This document shows, piece by piece, positions 18,674-28,207 of a DNA stretch of 64,000 nucleotides. Source of the stretch: an uncultured Rhodospirillaceae bacterium (GTDB lineage Bacteria > Pseudomonadota > Alphaproteobacteria > Rhodospirillales > UBA2165); contig CAJWAR010000011.1 in the NCBI GenBank assembly GCA_913020445.1, forward strand, positions 1 through 64,000, read 5' to 3'. Position 1 is the first letter of the stretch. Every line of letters starts with the position of its first letter. Both the position numbers and the translations under genes were made by a program. The notes beneath the pieces are model-generated. The model made no database searches, was not told the DNA's origin, and saw nothing but the letters and a program-made list of their open reading frames with translations.

Positions 18674-19340
18674 TCCCTTACGTCTGGTGGTGCTCGATTG
18701 TGATGGCACGATGGTCGATTCCCAGCGCGCCATTGTTGAGATGATGAATGCGACGTTTGATGCTCATGAACTCGAGCGTCCTGACCGGACGGAGATTTTG
18801 CGCGGCGTTGGGCTTGAGCTTAGCGTTGGCGTCGAGCGCCTTTTGCCGGTGGAACATGATTTGGAAATAGCGGATATTTGCGAAACATATAGACAGTTGG
18901 CGAAAGCCTTTCGGGAGTCAGGCGGATGGCACGATCCGCTCTATCCCGATGCAGAAAAAATCATTCGCGCCTTTGATAAATCTGGTTGGCTGCTGGGTGT
19001 TGCGACAGGTAAGGCGCGGTTTGGATTGGATCATACTCTCGATCATTACGGCCTGAGCGACCTATTTGTCACCAAACAAACATCCGATAGTGCGGCCGGC
19101 AAACCCAGCCCGGAAATGCTCTATAATGCGATGCGGGATACCGGTGTTGATGCGGATTATGTTTTCATGGTCGGCGATACGACCTATGATATCACTATGG
19201 CGGTCAATGCCGGCACCAAAGCGATTGGTGTCAGCTGGGGCTATCACGAAGCAGATGAACTGCTCGAAGCCGGGGCGAATGTTGTCGTCGACAGCTACAA
19301 AGAACTTTTTGCTGTTCTTGAGGAAATGTCACAATTCTAA
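18666..19340 (+). CDS. HAD-superfamily hydrolase (phosphoglycolate phosphatase-like)
   Basis: A 224-residue HAD phosphatase of the Gph/PgmB-like subgroup. Motif I is VLDCDGTMVDS (nucleophile Asp near residue 10), motif II ATGKA, and motif III/IV GKPSPEM and MVGDTTYDITMA. A helical cap lies between about 20 and 85. In alphaproteobacteria such genes commonly follow an rluC-type gene, as here. The substrate is not identifiable from sequence; phosphoglycolate or another small phosphate ester is a family guess. Confidence 0.9.
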   Translation: MNNPLRLVVLDCDGTMVDSQRAIVEMMNATFDAHELERPDRTEILRGVGLELSVGVERLLPVEHDLEIADICETYRQLAKAFRESGGWHDPLYPDAEKIIRAFDKSGWLLGVATGKARFGLDHTLDHYGLSDLFVTKQTSDSAAGKPSPEMLYNAMRDTGVDADYVFMVGDTTYDITMAVNAGTKAIGVSWGYHEADELLEAGANVVVDSYKELFAVLEEMSQF

Positions 19341-19355
19341 CTAGGGAGAGAGTTT

Positions 19356-21641
19356 GTGAAAACAGCAAGGCGTATATTTGCCGGTATCATTATAATTGTG
19401 GTGGCTTTGGCCGCGACCGGTGCGGCCGTCATCTATGCCACCGATCCAGAAGACATTCGTGACTTTGTCGCCGAACAAGTGAAAGCGGCGACAGGCCGGG
19501 GATTGGTTATTAGGGGTGCCCTCGACCTTGAGGTTTCTTTGACGCCCAGCCTGGTGATGAATGACGTCACTTTCGCCAACGCCAGTTGGGCGCGCGCGCC
19601 GCATTTATTGTCACTTAAAAAGCTTGAAGCCGGGCTTGAGCTATTACCGCTTTTGCAAGGTGAAATCCGGCTAACCCAGATTGTTCTGATCGAGCCCAAT
19701 ATACAGCTCGAAACCAATGCCAAGGGGCGTGGCAATTGGGTGTTCGATGAGAGAGCCGGACAGAAAAAAGAGTCTGATAAAGATGATAGTGGCACGGCGA
19801 CAATACCAGTGCTTGATCGCCTGCTGATAGAGAATGGATCATTTAATTTTAAAGATGGTCAAAGCGGCGAGGTGATAGCGCTTAAATTAGATGCGGTAAA
19901 GATTGATGCAGCTAGCAGCAACCGTTCAATGCTGGTTGAGCTCATGGGCAGCTACAATAATATGCCCTTCGAGGTGAAGGGCGGCCTCCCGTCGCTGGAA
20001 CGGCTCGTGCTGGATCCTTCGACCTATAAAGTAGATGTGACAATTAGTGCACTTGCGGCCTCCGTTCATTTAAAGGGAAAAGTTGAACGCCCACTGAGCG
20101 ATCAGAAACTTGATATTGTGGCCGACATTAATGGTAAAAATATCAATCAAAGCATCGCTCTTGCGACCAAGCTAGCCCCGCAGCTGGCGGATTTGAAATT
20201 GCCTAAACTTGGCGCGCTAAAAGCATCGGCCCGCATCCAGGGGACAGCGGCGGCGATTGATCTCAGTGATTTGAAATACGCTGTCGGACCCACGGGCAAT
20301 CTGGAAATAAGCGGTGGTGGCAAGATAACAGGATTGCCGGCGAAACCGGTTTATAGTGTGAGCTTTGCTGCCAAAGGCAATGATCTCAGACTGTTTTCTG
20401 ATCTGGCCGGGGTGAAATTACCCAAAGCACCACCTTACGAAATCGCCGGCGTGTATCGTAACCCCAAAGGAAAAAATGGGGTCGATCATGCAGTGGACAA
20501 TCTTAAAATTAAACTTGGCGATACGGACCTTAGCGGCAATGTCATCGCCTCGCTCACGGGTAAAGTGCCGGACATCCAAGTGGCGCTAAAATCAGATAAT
20601 TTTGATTTGGCTGATATCCTTGCTGCACTTCCGCAATCAGACGCACCCAAGGGCACCAAAAAAGATGATGGCCGGGTGTTTCCTAATGATCCACTGCCGC
20701 TTGATGGTTTAAAGGCGGCTAATCTGAAATTTAAATTTCTCGGCCAGAAAGTCATGCTGGGCAGCGCACCAGTGACCAATTTAAGCGCGGGGCTCAAATT
20801 GCAAAACGGCAAACTGGTGCTCGATCCCTTTCGATCCGTTTTTGCCAACGGCCAGATGTCTGGAACCTTAAGGCTCGATGCGTCGTCGAAACGCCCCAAG
20901 CTAGCCGTTAGTTTCAGTGCCAAAGGCACCGACATCGGTAAATTGCTTAAAGATATGGCGATCAGTGATTTGTTAAGCGGTACTGCCGATACCAGTATCA
21001 AACTCAGCGGTTCTGGCGCCTCGGTTCGCCAGCTTATGGCCGGGCTCAACGGCAAAACCGAAATCATCATGAATGAAGGGGAAGTGGCGAGCAAATATCT
21101 CGATTTTATTGCTGCCGATCTGCTCAAAGCCCTCGTGCCGGGCGACAGCGCCAACACGACCAAAATCAATTGTCTGGTTAATCGATTTGATATCAAGAAC
21201 GGCATTGCCACCAATACCGGCATGCTGTTCGACACCGAAAAAATGACGATCAGCGGTGGCGGTAAGATTGATCTCCGGACCGAAAAACTAAATCTCAAAA
21301 TAAAGCCGCAACCTAAAGACGCCAGCCTAATGAGTATGGCGACACCGATTGATATTGGCGGCACGCTTAAATCACCGACGGCTCTACCGAGCACGACGGC
21401 AATGTTGAAAGGCATCGCCGGTTTGGCACTCAGTGTGGTGAACCCGGTTGCTCTCTTGGCGTTAACGGTGAGTAAGGGAAGTGGTGATAAGAACCCCTGT
21501 GTGGCGGCGCTTGATGAGGCGGCTTCCGGCAAAAAGCCAGCTGCTCAAAAAGCACCGGCGGAGCAGAAGTCCACCAACCCGGTTAAAAGCATTACCGAAG
21601 GGATCGGCAGCACGCTCAAATCCCTTTTTGGTGGCAAGTGA
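19356..21641 (+). CDS. AsmA family inner-membrane/periplasmic protein
   Basis: A 761-residue AsmA-like protein starting at GTG 19356 after GGGAGAGAG. One N-terminal membrane helix (about residues 4-28, GIIIIVVALAATGAAVIYA) anchors a long periplasmic region rich in beta strands. The N-terminal DIRDFVAEQVKAATGRGL motif and the C-terminal domain (GKTEIIMNEGEVASKYLDF, SGGGKIDLRTEKLNLKIKP) are typical of AsmA. The family belongs to the bridge-like lipid-transport and outer-membrane-homeostasis proteins (with TamB and YhdP). The C-terminus has a Lys/Ala/Pro-rich linker. Specific cargo is unknown. Confidence 0.9.
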   Translation: MKTARRIFAGIIIIVVALAATGAAVIYATDPEDIRDFVAEQVKAATGRGLVIRGALDLEVSLTPSLVMNDVTFANASWARAPHLLSLKKLEAGLELLPLLQGEIRLTQIVLIEPNIQLETNAKGRGNWVFDERAGQKKESDKDDSGTATIPVLDRLLIENGSFNFKDGQSGEVIALKLDAVKIDAASSNRSMLVELMGSYNNMPFEVKGGLPSLERLVLDPSTYKVDVTISALAASVHLKGKVERPLSDQKLDIVADINGKNINQSIALATKLAPQLADLKLPKLGALKASARIQGTAAAIDLSDLKYAVGPTGNLEISGGGKITGLPAKPVYSVSFAAKGNDLRLFSDLAGVKLPKAPPYEIAGVYRNPKGKNGVDHAVDNLKIKLGDTDLSGNVIASLTGKVPDIQVALKSDNFDLADILAALPQSDAPKGTKKDDGRVFPNDPLPLDGLKAANLKFKFLGQKVMLGSAPVTNLSAGLKLQNGKLVLDPFRSVFANGQMSGTLRLDASSKRPKLAVSFSAKGTDIGKLLKDMAISDLLSGTADTSIKLSGSGASVRQLMAGLNGKTEIIMNEGEVASKYLDFIAADLLKALVPGDSANTTKINCLVNRFDIKNGIATNTGMLFDTEKMTISGGGKIDLRTEKLNLKIKPQPKDASLMSMATPIDIGGTLKSPTALPSTTAMLKGIAGLALSVVNPVALLALTVSKGSGDKNPCVAALDEAASGKKPAAQKAPAEQKSTNPVKSITEGIGSTLKSLFGGK

Positions 21642-21655
21642 GAGAGTTGATTTAA

Positions 21656-22372
21656 ATGGCGGAATGGTCGGGGGCGAAACGCTTCTACAAGGAAGCAAGC
21701 GTAATTGAAGTGGCCAATGGTCTCCTTGGTGTCGGGCTCGATGGACGTTCGGTCAAAACACCGGCGGGTGCGGAGTTGGCTGTTAAAAGCCATCCCTTGG
21801 CGGCAGCCATGGCAGCAGAGTGGGAGGCGCAGGTGGAAATCATCAATCCACATTCGATGCCGCTCTGTAAATTATCGGCGACCGCAATTGACCGCCTGCA
21901 GGGTAACCGCGACGAGGTTATCGGCATTACTCTGAAAATTGCTGAAACCGATCTGTTGTGTTACCGCGCCGAGGAACCGGCTGATTTAGCGGCGCGTCAA
22001 CAGGCGTCGTGGCAGCCGGAACTCGATTGGGCCAAGCAGGAGTTAGCGGCTGAGCTTACCGTGACGACAGGCGTTTTGCCGATTATCCAGCCGGAAAATG
22101 CTTTATTGGCGTTGCAGGCGGCGCTGTCCGAGCTAGACGACTTCCAGCTGATGGGGGTGACCAATGCCGCCGCCGCGGCGGGCTCGCTTGTTCTTGCCTT
22201 TAGCATGCATCGCGGGCGTATCACCGCAGCAGCCATGTTTGAAAAATCTATCCTTGAAGAAAAACATCAAATGGAGATTTGGGGCGAGGACGCCGAAGCC
22301 CTGGAACGGCACGAGCGAATTCGGGCAGATCTTGAAGAATCTGCGCGCTTTCTGGAATTGTTGGCAAGTTGA
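21656..22372 (+). CDS. ATP12 family F1-ATPase assembly chaperone
   Basis: Alphaproteobacterial homologues of mitochondrial ATP12 help assemble the F1 alpha subunit. The 238-residue product has the family motifs FYKEASVI near the start, LDGRSVKTPAG (about 27-37), AEWEAQ and MPLCKLSATAID. The second half carries AWKLHR-like sequence, here FSMHRGRITAAAMFEKSILEE. The gene is largely limited to alphaproteobacteria and mitochondria, which supports the taxonomic placement. It starts 14 nt after the AsmA gene. Confidence 0.92.
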   Translation: MAEWSGAKRFYKEASVIEVANGLLGVGLDGRSVKTPAGAELAVKSHPLAAAMAAEWEAQVEIINPHSMPLCKLSATAIDRLQGNRDEVIGITLKIAETDLLCYRAEEPADLAARQQASWQPELDWAKQELAAELTVTTGVLPIIQPENALLALQAALSELDDFQLMGVTNAAAAAGSLVLAFSMHRGRITAAAMFEKSILEEKHQMEIWGEDAEALERHERIRADLEESARFLELLAS

Positions 22373-22436
22373 GGCCGGATCAGGTAATAGTAAAACGCTG
22401 ATAATATGAGGCACGTAATTTTAATGGGGCAGATCC

Positions 22437-23969
22437 ATGTTTGAGATTATCCGACAATTAGAAGAACGACGCGCCCGGGCGCGTGCTGGCGGCGGCAAAA
22501 AGCGAGTTGATGCACAGCACAAGCGCGGCAAGCTCTCGGCTCGTGAGCGCATTGATCTGTTGCTTGATCCCGACACCTTCGAAGAATGGGATATGTTCGT
22601 CGAACACCGCTCGACCGATTTCGGTATGGAGGAAAACACCATTCCCGGCGATGGCGTGGTCACTGGCTATGGCACGATTAACGGCCGAACGGTTTTTGTC
22701 TATAGCCAGGATTTTACCGTGTTCGGTGGCTCGCTTTCTGAGACCCATGCGGAAAAAATATGCAAGATCATGGATCAGGCGATGAAGGTCGGTGCGCCAG
22801 TGATCGGGATTAATGATTCCGGTGGGGCACGTATCCAGGAAGGGGTCTCGGCCTTGGCCGGTTATGCCGAAGTGTTTGCCCGCAACGTTATGGCCTCCGG
22901 TGTTATCCCGCAAATCTCGACCATCATGGGACCGTGTGCCGGTGGCGCGGTTTATTCTCCCGCCGTTACCGATTTCACTTTCATGGTCAAAGATACCTCT
23001 TATATGTTCGTCACCGGCCCGGATGTGGTTAAAACCGTGACCCATGAAGAGGTTACCCAGGAAGAGCTTGGTGGGGCGATGACCCATACCAGTAAATCCG
23101 GGGTCGCCGATCTGGCGTTTGAAAATGATGTCGATGCAATTGAACAGCTGCGCCGCTTCATGGATTTCCTGCCTTCAAACAATCAGGAATATTCGCCGAT
23201 CCGGCCAACTGATGATCCAGCTGACCGGCAGGAGCCGTCACTGGATACATTGGTGCCAGACAATCCGAACGAATCCTATGATGTGAAAGAGCTGATCTCT
23301 AAAATTGTTGATGAAGGCGACTTCTTCGAATTGCAGCCGAACTTCGCCGCCAATATGGTCACCGGCTTTGGCCGCATGGAAGGCTCGACGGTGGGTATTA
23401 TCGCCAATCAGCCGAAAATTCTGGCTGGCTGTCTTGATATCGATGCGTCTGTAAAAGCAGCGCGGTTTATCCGCTTCTGTGACTGCTTTAATATTCCGAT
23501 TGTCTTGCTTGTCGATGTGCCGGGCTTCCTGCCGGGCACGGCGCAGGAATATGGCGGCTTGATCCGTCACGGCGCCAAGCTGCTTTATGCTTTTGCCGAA
23601 GCGACGGTGCCGAAAGTTACGCTAATCACCCGGAAAGCCTATGGCGGCGCCTATATCGTGATGGGCTCCAAACATTTGCGCGGTGATGTCAACTTTGCCT
23701 GGCCAAGCGCTGAGATCGCAGTGATGGGTTCCAAAGGCGCCGTTGAGATTATCTTCCGGGCGGATTTGGATGATGAAGATAAAATTGCCGAGCGGGAAAA
23801 AGATTATCAGACGCAATTTGCCAATCCGTTCCGGGTCGGCGCGCGTGGCTATATCGATGATGTGATAATGCCGCATAATACGCGCTGGCGGATTGCCCGC
23901 TCGCTGCGCATGCTCAAAAACAAGAAGATGGAAAATCCGTGGAAGAAGCATGGGAATATTCCGCTGTGA
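22437..23969 (+). CDS. pccB: Propionyl-CoA carboxylase beta subunit (carboxyltransferase)
   Basis: This is the carboxyltransferase half of a biotin-dependent acyl-CoA carboxylase. The 510-residue product has [12 protein letters not shown] and [15 protein letters not shown] in the N-domain, [14 protein letters not shown] and [13 protein letters not shown] (acyl-CoA oxyanion motif). The C-domain has [24 protein letters not shown] and [12 protein letters not shown] (carboxybiotin oxyanion motif). Overall it matches PccB best; methylmalonyl-CoA from propionyl-CoA is the likely product. The matching alpha subunit gene lies at 43748, about 20 kb away on the same strand. The stop overlaps the next start (TGATG). 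Confidence 0.93.
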   Translation: MFEIIRQLEERRARARAGGGKKRVDAQHKRGKLSARERIDLLLDPDTFEEWDMFVEHRSTDFGMEENTIPGDGVVTGYGTINGRTVFVYSQDFTVFGGSLSETHAEKICKIMDQAMKVGAPVIGINDSGGARIQEGVSALAGYAEVFARNVMASGVIPQISTIMGPCAGGAVYSPAVTDFTFMVKDTSYMFVTGPDVVKTVTHEEVTQEELGGAMTHTSKSGVADLAFENDVDAIEQLRRFMDFLPSNNQEYSPIRPTDDPADRQEPSLDTLVPDNPNESYDVKELISKIVDEGDFFELQPNFAANMVTGFGRMEGSTVGIIANQPKILAGCLDIDASVKAARFIRFCDCFNIPIVLLVDVPGFLPGTAQEYGGLIRHGAKLLYAFAEATVPKVTLITRKAYGGAYIVMGSKHLRGDVNFAWPSAEIAVMGSKGAVEIIFRADLDDEDKIAEREKDYQTQFANPFRVGARGYIDDVIMPHNTRWRIARSLRMLKNKKMENPWKKHGNIPL

Positions 23970-24439
23970 TGCGCCTCGTTGTCATTACGTGCTTGGCTTT
24001 GTTTCTCTGGACTGAAGACGCCACCGCGGCTGACCGCCATGCCGGCTATTATTATCCCGAGCCAAAGAATATTGAGACCTATCGGGCGCGCGCTCGGGTT
24101 TTGTCAAAAAGCAGCCGGGCCAATCGATTGGCATTTATCAATGGGCTGACAGCCGGACTCCTCAAACGGCCCTATCCACCGCAAATTTCCATTTTCGCCA
24201 AGGGTCTCGATGCGCAAAAAATGATTATTGTCAGTAATTTTGCCGGCAAGCTGGATACGATATACCGGGCGCGGGCGCTCTTTGCCACCATGACAGCGGT
24301 GGCACGCAAGTCGCCGATTTTTAAGCAGTTTAATGTTGAAACCATTTTGACGTTTTTTGATCTGGCCAAGATGCTTGGCTTCAAGCAAATTACCATAAGT
24401 GACGGCGATACATTTTCTCATCAGGTTTTACTAAGATAG
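23969..24439 (+). CDS. Conserved secreted protein of unknown function, coupled to pccB
   Basis: A 156-residue protein with a Sec-type signal ([14 protein letters not shown] ending near ATAA). The mature part starts with the distinctive HAGYYYPEP motif, contains RARALFATMTAVARKSP near the middle and ends FDLAKMLGFKQITISDGD. From memory, relatives occur beside acyl-CoA carboxylase genes in alphaproteobacteria and are sometimes labelled MobA-like, but no MobA nucleotidyltransferase motif is visible. The TGATG overlap with pccB implies coupled translation. Function unknown. Confidence 0.8.
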   Translation: MRLVVITCLALFLWTEDATAADRHAGYYYPEPKNIETYRARARVLSKSSRANRLAFINGLTAGLLKRPYPPQISIFAKGLDAQKMIIVSNFAGKLDTIYRARALFATMTAVARKSPIFKQFNVETILTFFDLAKMLGFKQITISDGDTFSHQVLLR

Positions 24440-24459
24440 CCAAGAAGTAGAGGTTCACG

Positions 24460-24879
24460 ATGAATTTTATTCACAAAACTTACCGTCCCGAAACGGACGT
24501 CAAAAACTATCATGTGCATCTGTATTATGATGGTGGGACCAAGCTGCATGCCGCTAATTTACGCCGGGAAATCGACCGGCGCTTCGGTAAGCAGGTGGAG
24601 TTTGGCCGGTGGCGGGATTTAGCGCCGCAAGGCCCACATCCGGTATCGCATTTTCAAGTCACCTTTCCGACCGAGCTTTTCGAAATCTTGGTGCCGTTTT
24701 TAGCGCTCAATCGGGGCGGCTTGCATATTTTGCTGCATCCCAACACGGGGAATGGCTACGAAGATCACACCACCAACGTTATGTGGATCGGGCCGAGCAT
24801 CCCGCTCGCCGAAGATTGGATGCAGCGCAATCAAAAACGCATGCAAGAGGCCGCCGAAGAGATGGTTGCTGATAACTAA
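24460..24879 (+). CDS. DOPA 4,5-dioxygenase family protein
   Basis: A 139-residue cytosolic protein of the DOPA-4,5-dioxygenase family (cupin-independent, small extradiol-type). Motifs are YHVHLYYD near residue 18 (metal-ligand His candidates), GPHPVSHFQVTF and LHPNTGNGYEDHT. In fungi and cyanobacteria relatives cleave the catechol ring of DOPA. In alphaproteobacteria many copies sit outside any known pathway, so a catechol-type substrate is a family inference only. It starts 20 nt after the pccB-linked gene. Confidence 0.85.
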   Translation: MNFIHKTYRPETDVKNYHVHLYYDGGTKLHAANLRREIDRRFGKQVEFGRWRDLAPQGPHPVSHFQVTFPTELFEILVPFLALNRGGLHILLHPNTGNGYEDHTTNVMWIGPSIPLAEDWMQRNQKRMQEAAEEMVADN

Positions 24880-24897
24880 TTTTCAAGGAAACAATTG

Positions 24898-25512
24898 ATG
24901 AAATTATATGCCCGCCCGGCCTCGCCGTTTGCCCGCAAAGTCCGTGTCATGATGAGGGAAATCGGTGTCGCTGACCAAATCGAAGAAGTTATATTCGGCT
25001 CACCGGAAGAAATGGCAGAGGAGATGCCGAAATATAATCCGCTCGGCAAAATTCCAGCGCTGACCTTGGATAATGGTGATGTGCTCTATGATTCAAAAGT
25101 AATCTGTGAATATCTCGACTCGCTCCACGACGGCGATAAGTTCTTTCCCGCCGATCCGGCTAAACGGTGGCCGGTATTGCTACAGCAAGGCTTGGCCGAT
25201 GGCATTGGAGAGGCGGTGATTGTTGCTTCAATGAACAAATATATGAGACCGGATGAATTTGTCTACGAGCCGGCTATCGAGTTTCAGCTCGAGAAAGTCG
25301 AGCGCAGTCTCGCCGATATCGAAGGCCGGATCGAAGAGTTGCAAGGTCCGCTCACCATCGGGCCGCTATCAACAGCTTGCGCCATTGGCTATTTAAATTT
25401 CAGATTTCCTGATTTTGGCTGGCGTGACCGGCATCCCAATCTAGCGGCCTGGTTCGCCGAGATTTCAGAACGGCCCTCGATGAAAGATACACAATTCGAA
25501 ATGCCGTCCTAG
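24898..25512 (+). CDS. Glutathione S-transferase family protein
   Basis: A 204-residue GST with the thioredoxin-like N-domain (MKLYARPASPFARKVRVM, cis-Pro region GKIPAL, and DSKVICEYLD as the glutathione gamma-Glu-binding motif) and an all-helical C-domain. ATG 24898 is chosen over a TTG one codon earlier. Ser in PASPF is the likely catalytic hydroxyl. The position just upstream of the molybdenum hydroxylase genes suggests a shared detoxification or catabolic role, but the substrate is unknown. Confidence 0.9.
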   Translation: MKLYARPASPFARKVRVMMREIGVADQIEEVIFGSPEEMAEEMPKYNPLGKIPALTLDNGDVLYDSKVICEYLDSLHDGDKFFPADPAKRWPVLLQQGLADGIGEAVIVASMNKYMRPDEFVYEPAIEFQLEKVERSLADIEGRIEELQGPLTIGPLSTACAIGYLNFRFPDFGWRDRHPNLAAWFAEISERPSMKDTQFEMPS

Positions 25513-25527
25513 GTTGGGTGGTCCTAA

Positions 25528-25992
25528 ATGTCTGAACTAAATCTTCATGTAAATGGCGAAAATCACACAATCGATGCCGATCCGGATACGCCGTTAATTT
25601 ATGTGCTCAGAAACCACCTCAAGTTGACCGGCCCAAAACTGGGCTGCGGCCAGGAACAATGCGGCGCCTGCGTCGTCTTGGTGGATGGCGAAGCGACGAA
25701 TTCCTGCGTTCGTGCGGCCGCAGAATTTGCCGGCACCAAGATCGTTACCATTGAGGGCTTAGCAGAAGGGGGTGAATTAAGCGCCGTGCAACAAGCCTTT
25801 CAAGATGAAGGTGCGGCGCAATGCGGCTACTGCACGTCTGGCATAATCATTGCGACTACAGCATTGCTAAATCAAAACACCCAGCCGAGCGAAGACGAAA
25901 TCCATGAAGCGTTGCACGATCACCTCTGCCGCTGCGGATCGCATCGCCGGGTCTTGACCGCCATCGACCGTTTGACGGAAGAGGGGGCGTAA
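25528..25992 (+). CDS. [2Fe-2S] small subunit of a molybdenum hydroxylase (IorA/CoxS type)
   Basis: A 154-residue iron-sulfur subunit of the xanthine oxidase family. The plant-type cluster ligands are C40, C45, C48 and C60 (CGQEQCGAC...C). The second, helical domain has C99 and C102 (CGYC) and C134 and C136 (CRC). It begins 15 nt after the GST gene and ends 1 nt before the large subunit, so the two are certainly co-expressed. No FAD (CoxM-type) subunit gene is present nearby, which is the two-subunit layout of isoquinoline or nicotinate-type hydroxylases. Confidence 0.94.
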   Translation: MSELNLHVNGENHTIDADPDTPLIYVLRNHLKLTGPKLGCGQEQCGACVVLVDGEATNSCVRAAAEFAGTKIVTIEGLAEGGELSAVQQAFQDEGAAQCGYCTSGIIIATTALLNQNTQPSEDEIHEALHDHLCRCGSHRRVLTAIDRLTEEGA

Positions 25993-25993
25993 C

Positions 25994-28162
25994 ATGGCCA
26001 CTCCTTCTAACAGGCACCCAAGCATTGCCGATCACCCGGACCTCGACCAATGGATCGAAATGGGCGCTGATGAACGCATAATTCTCCACACCGGCAAGGT
26101 CGATATCGGTCAGCGCATTTCGACGGCGCTGGCTCTTATTGCCGCCGAAGAGCTGGATGTCGATTACGCCCGGGTTGATGTCAAACGCACCGAAACAGAT
26201 ATTGATCCCAATGAAGGTTTTACCGCCGGCAGTATGTCGATGCAGCATTCCGGCAAAGCCATCCGCATGGCCAGTGCCACAGCGCGCCGGTTTTTGCTGG
26301 CTCGCGCCGCTGAAAAACTTGGCGTCGAGGCAGCGACCCTGGCGGTGGAGGACGGCCTTATCCAATCGCGCGAGACCAATGAGACCATCACCTACTGGGA
26401 ACTCATGTCGGATGGCAGGTTCGATATCCCGGTCGATGAAGATGTAACCGTCAAAGCGCCGGAGGATCATACCAAGGTGGGCACCAGCGTTCTCACCAAA
26501 GGCATGACGGAAATCGTCACCGGAAAGATGCACTACATTCATGACATGGTTTTACCGGACATGCTCAATGCGCGTCTGGTGCGGCCACCGCATTATCTGG
26601 CGGAACTTAAAAGCATTGATGAAGCTGTTATCGAACGCCTGGCGGAGAATAATATTACCGTGGTACGCGACGGCAGTTTTATCGCCGTTGTGGCGGCGGA
26701 TGAATATGCCGCGGTGAAGGCCGCTGGCCAGGTCGCTTCTGCCGCCGAGTGGGATCTAAAAGATGGTTTGCCAATTGGTGAGCTTTACGAAGCGCTGACG
26801 GCGAACAAGCGGATTAGTCTGCCAGTCGCCCCCGGCGGCGCACCAGTGGACGAGCCGGTGCCGCCCCTTGAAGACCCGCCCAGTGAGGCAGTGGCTACCG
26901 TGTCCGCCCGCTTCGAAAAGCCTTATCATATGCATGGTTCGATCGCACCGTCGGCCGGCTGTGCGCTCTTTAGAGATAACAAGTTGACCGTCTGGACCCA
27001 CAATCAGGGAGTTTACCCGTTGCGCGCGGCGATGGCCGAAGCGTTGGGTATGGCGGTTGATGACATCCACATTGCGTATGTGCCTGGTTCTGGCTGCTAT
27101 GGCCATAATGGCGCCGATGATGCGGCTTTTGATGCGGCGCTGATTGCGCGCGCTGTCCCCGGTAAGCCGGTGTTGCTGAAATGGACCCGCGACGATGAGC
27201 ACGCCTGGGAACCGTATGGCTCGGCGATGGTTTGTGAATTGCGGGGCAGTCTCGATGCTGATGGTAAAGTCATCGATTGGTCGCACGAGAGTTATGGCGA
27301 TACATTTATGGCGCGCCCAGCACCCGGTCGTGCCGGCTCACCGGCGGAGAAATTGTTGTCGACCCATTATATGGAGAACCCGCTCGATTGGCCGCTCGCC
27401 CCGCCAACCATGGGTCCCCATGTTGGTGTGCATCGCAATCTTGAGCCACTCTATACTTTCCCGGAGCCACGCTTGGTGAAAAACCTGGTGCGCGGATTGC
27501 CGCTTAGAGTATCTGCTCTGCGCACGCTTGGCGCCTTTGCCAATGTCACGGCGATGGAATCATTTATCGATGAGCTTGCCGAGGCCGCTGATAAATCACC
27601 GGCTGAGTTTCGGCTTGATCATCTCGATAATGAGCGGGCTAAAGACGTTATTACGGCGCTAGCGGATCACATGAAAGCGGACCAGGCCGGCCAGGATGAC
27701 AGCAGAGGATCAGGCATTGCCTTCGCCCAATACAAAAATGTCGCCGCCTATTGTGCTGTCGGAATTGAAGTCGAGGTCAATGATGCCGCCGAAGTCATTT
27801 TGCACCGTGCTTGGATCGCTGCCGATGCCGGTGAAGTTGTTGATCCGGACGGTCTGACCGCGCAGCTGGAAGGCGGGCTTATCCAGGCTGCGAGTTGGAC
27901 ACTCTATGAGCAAGTTACCTATGATGGCGGCGGTATCACCAGCCGGGATTGGGAGACCTATCCAATCATTCGTTTCGACAATATACCGGAAGTCAAAACG
28001 ATCCTGATGGAGCGACCGGGTGAGCCATTCCTGGGCGCGGGCGAAACCGTCGCGGGTCCAACTGGCGGCGCTATCGTCAATGCGATTTATAATGCAGTCG
28101 ATTTGCGCCTCCGCCGCATGCCGTTCGATCCGGATGCAATCAAACTGGCAGCTATGCAATGA
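25994..28162 (+). CDS. Molybdopterin-binding large subunit of a molybdenum hydroxylase (IorB-like)
   Basis: A 722-residue subunit that binds the molybdenum cofactor and hydroxylates a substrate, probably an N-heteroaromatic or aldehyde. The N-terminal segment LDQWIEMGADERIILHTGKVDIGQ resembles IorB and NicB. GFTAGSMSMQHSG and the C-terminal FLGAGETVAGPTGGAIVNAI, with the catalytic Glu of the family, are visible. Unlike many IorB proteins there is no twin-arginine signal, so it appears cytosolic. Electrons pass through the paired [2Fe-2S] subunit to an unknown acceptor, since no FAD subunit or cytochrome gene is adjacent. Confidence 0.88.
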   Translation: MATPSNRHPSIADHPDLDQWIEMGADERIILHTGKVDIGQRISTALALIAAEELDVDYARVDVKRTETDIDPNEGFTAGSMSMQHSGKAIRMASATARRFLLARAAEKLGVEAATLAVEDGLIQSRETNETITYWELMSDGRFDIPVDEDVTVKAPEDHTKVGTSVLTKGMTEIVTGKMHYIHDMVLPDMLNARLVRPPHYLAELKSIDEAVIERLAENNITVVRDGSFIAVVAADEYAAVKAAGQVASAAEWDLKDGLPIGELYEALTANKRISLPVAPGGAPVDEPVPPLEDPPSEAVATVSARFEKPYHMHGSIAPSAGCALFRDNKLTVWTHNQGVYPLRAAMAEALGMAVDDIHIAYVPGSGCYGHNGADDAAFDAALIARAVPGKPVLLKWTRDDEHAWEPYGSAMVCELRGSLDADGKVIDWSHESYGDTFMARPAPGRAGSPAEKLLSTHYMENPLDWPLAPPTMGPHVGVHRNLEPLYTFPEPRLVKNLVRGLPLRVSALRTLGAFANVTAMESFIDELAEAADKSPAEFRLDHLDNERAKDVITALADHMKADQAGQDDSRGSGIAFAQYKNVAAYCAVGIEVEVNDAAEVILHRAWIAADAGEVVDPDGLTAQLEGGLIQAASWTLYEQVTYDGGGITSRDWETYPIIRFDNIPEVKTILMERPGEPFLGAGETVAGPTGGAIVNAIYNAVDLRLRRMPFDPDAIKLAAMQ

Positions 28163-28207
28163 AGTTGAAATCTTATAAGCTTTTGGTTTGAAACAAGGGC
28201 TGAAACA

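Noticed and set aside
20486-21532. 348-codon minus-strand open frame
   Set aside because: It mirrors the AsmA-like gene, with Ser/Leu-rich low-complexity translation and no start signal.
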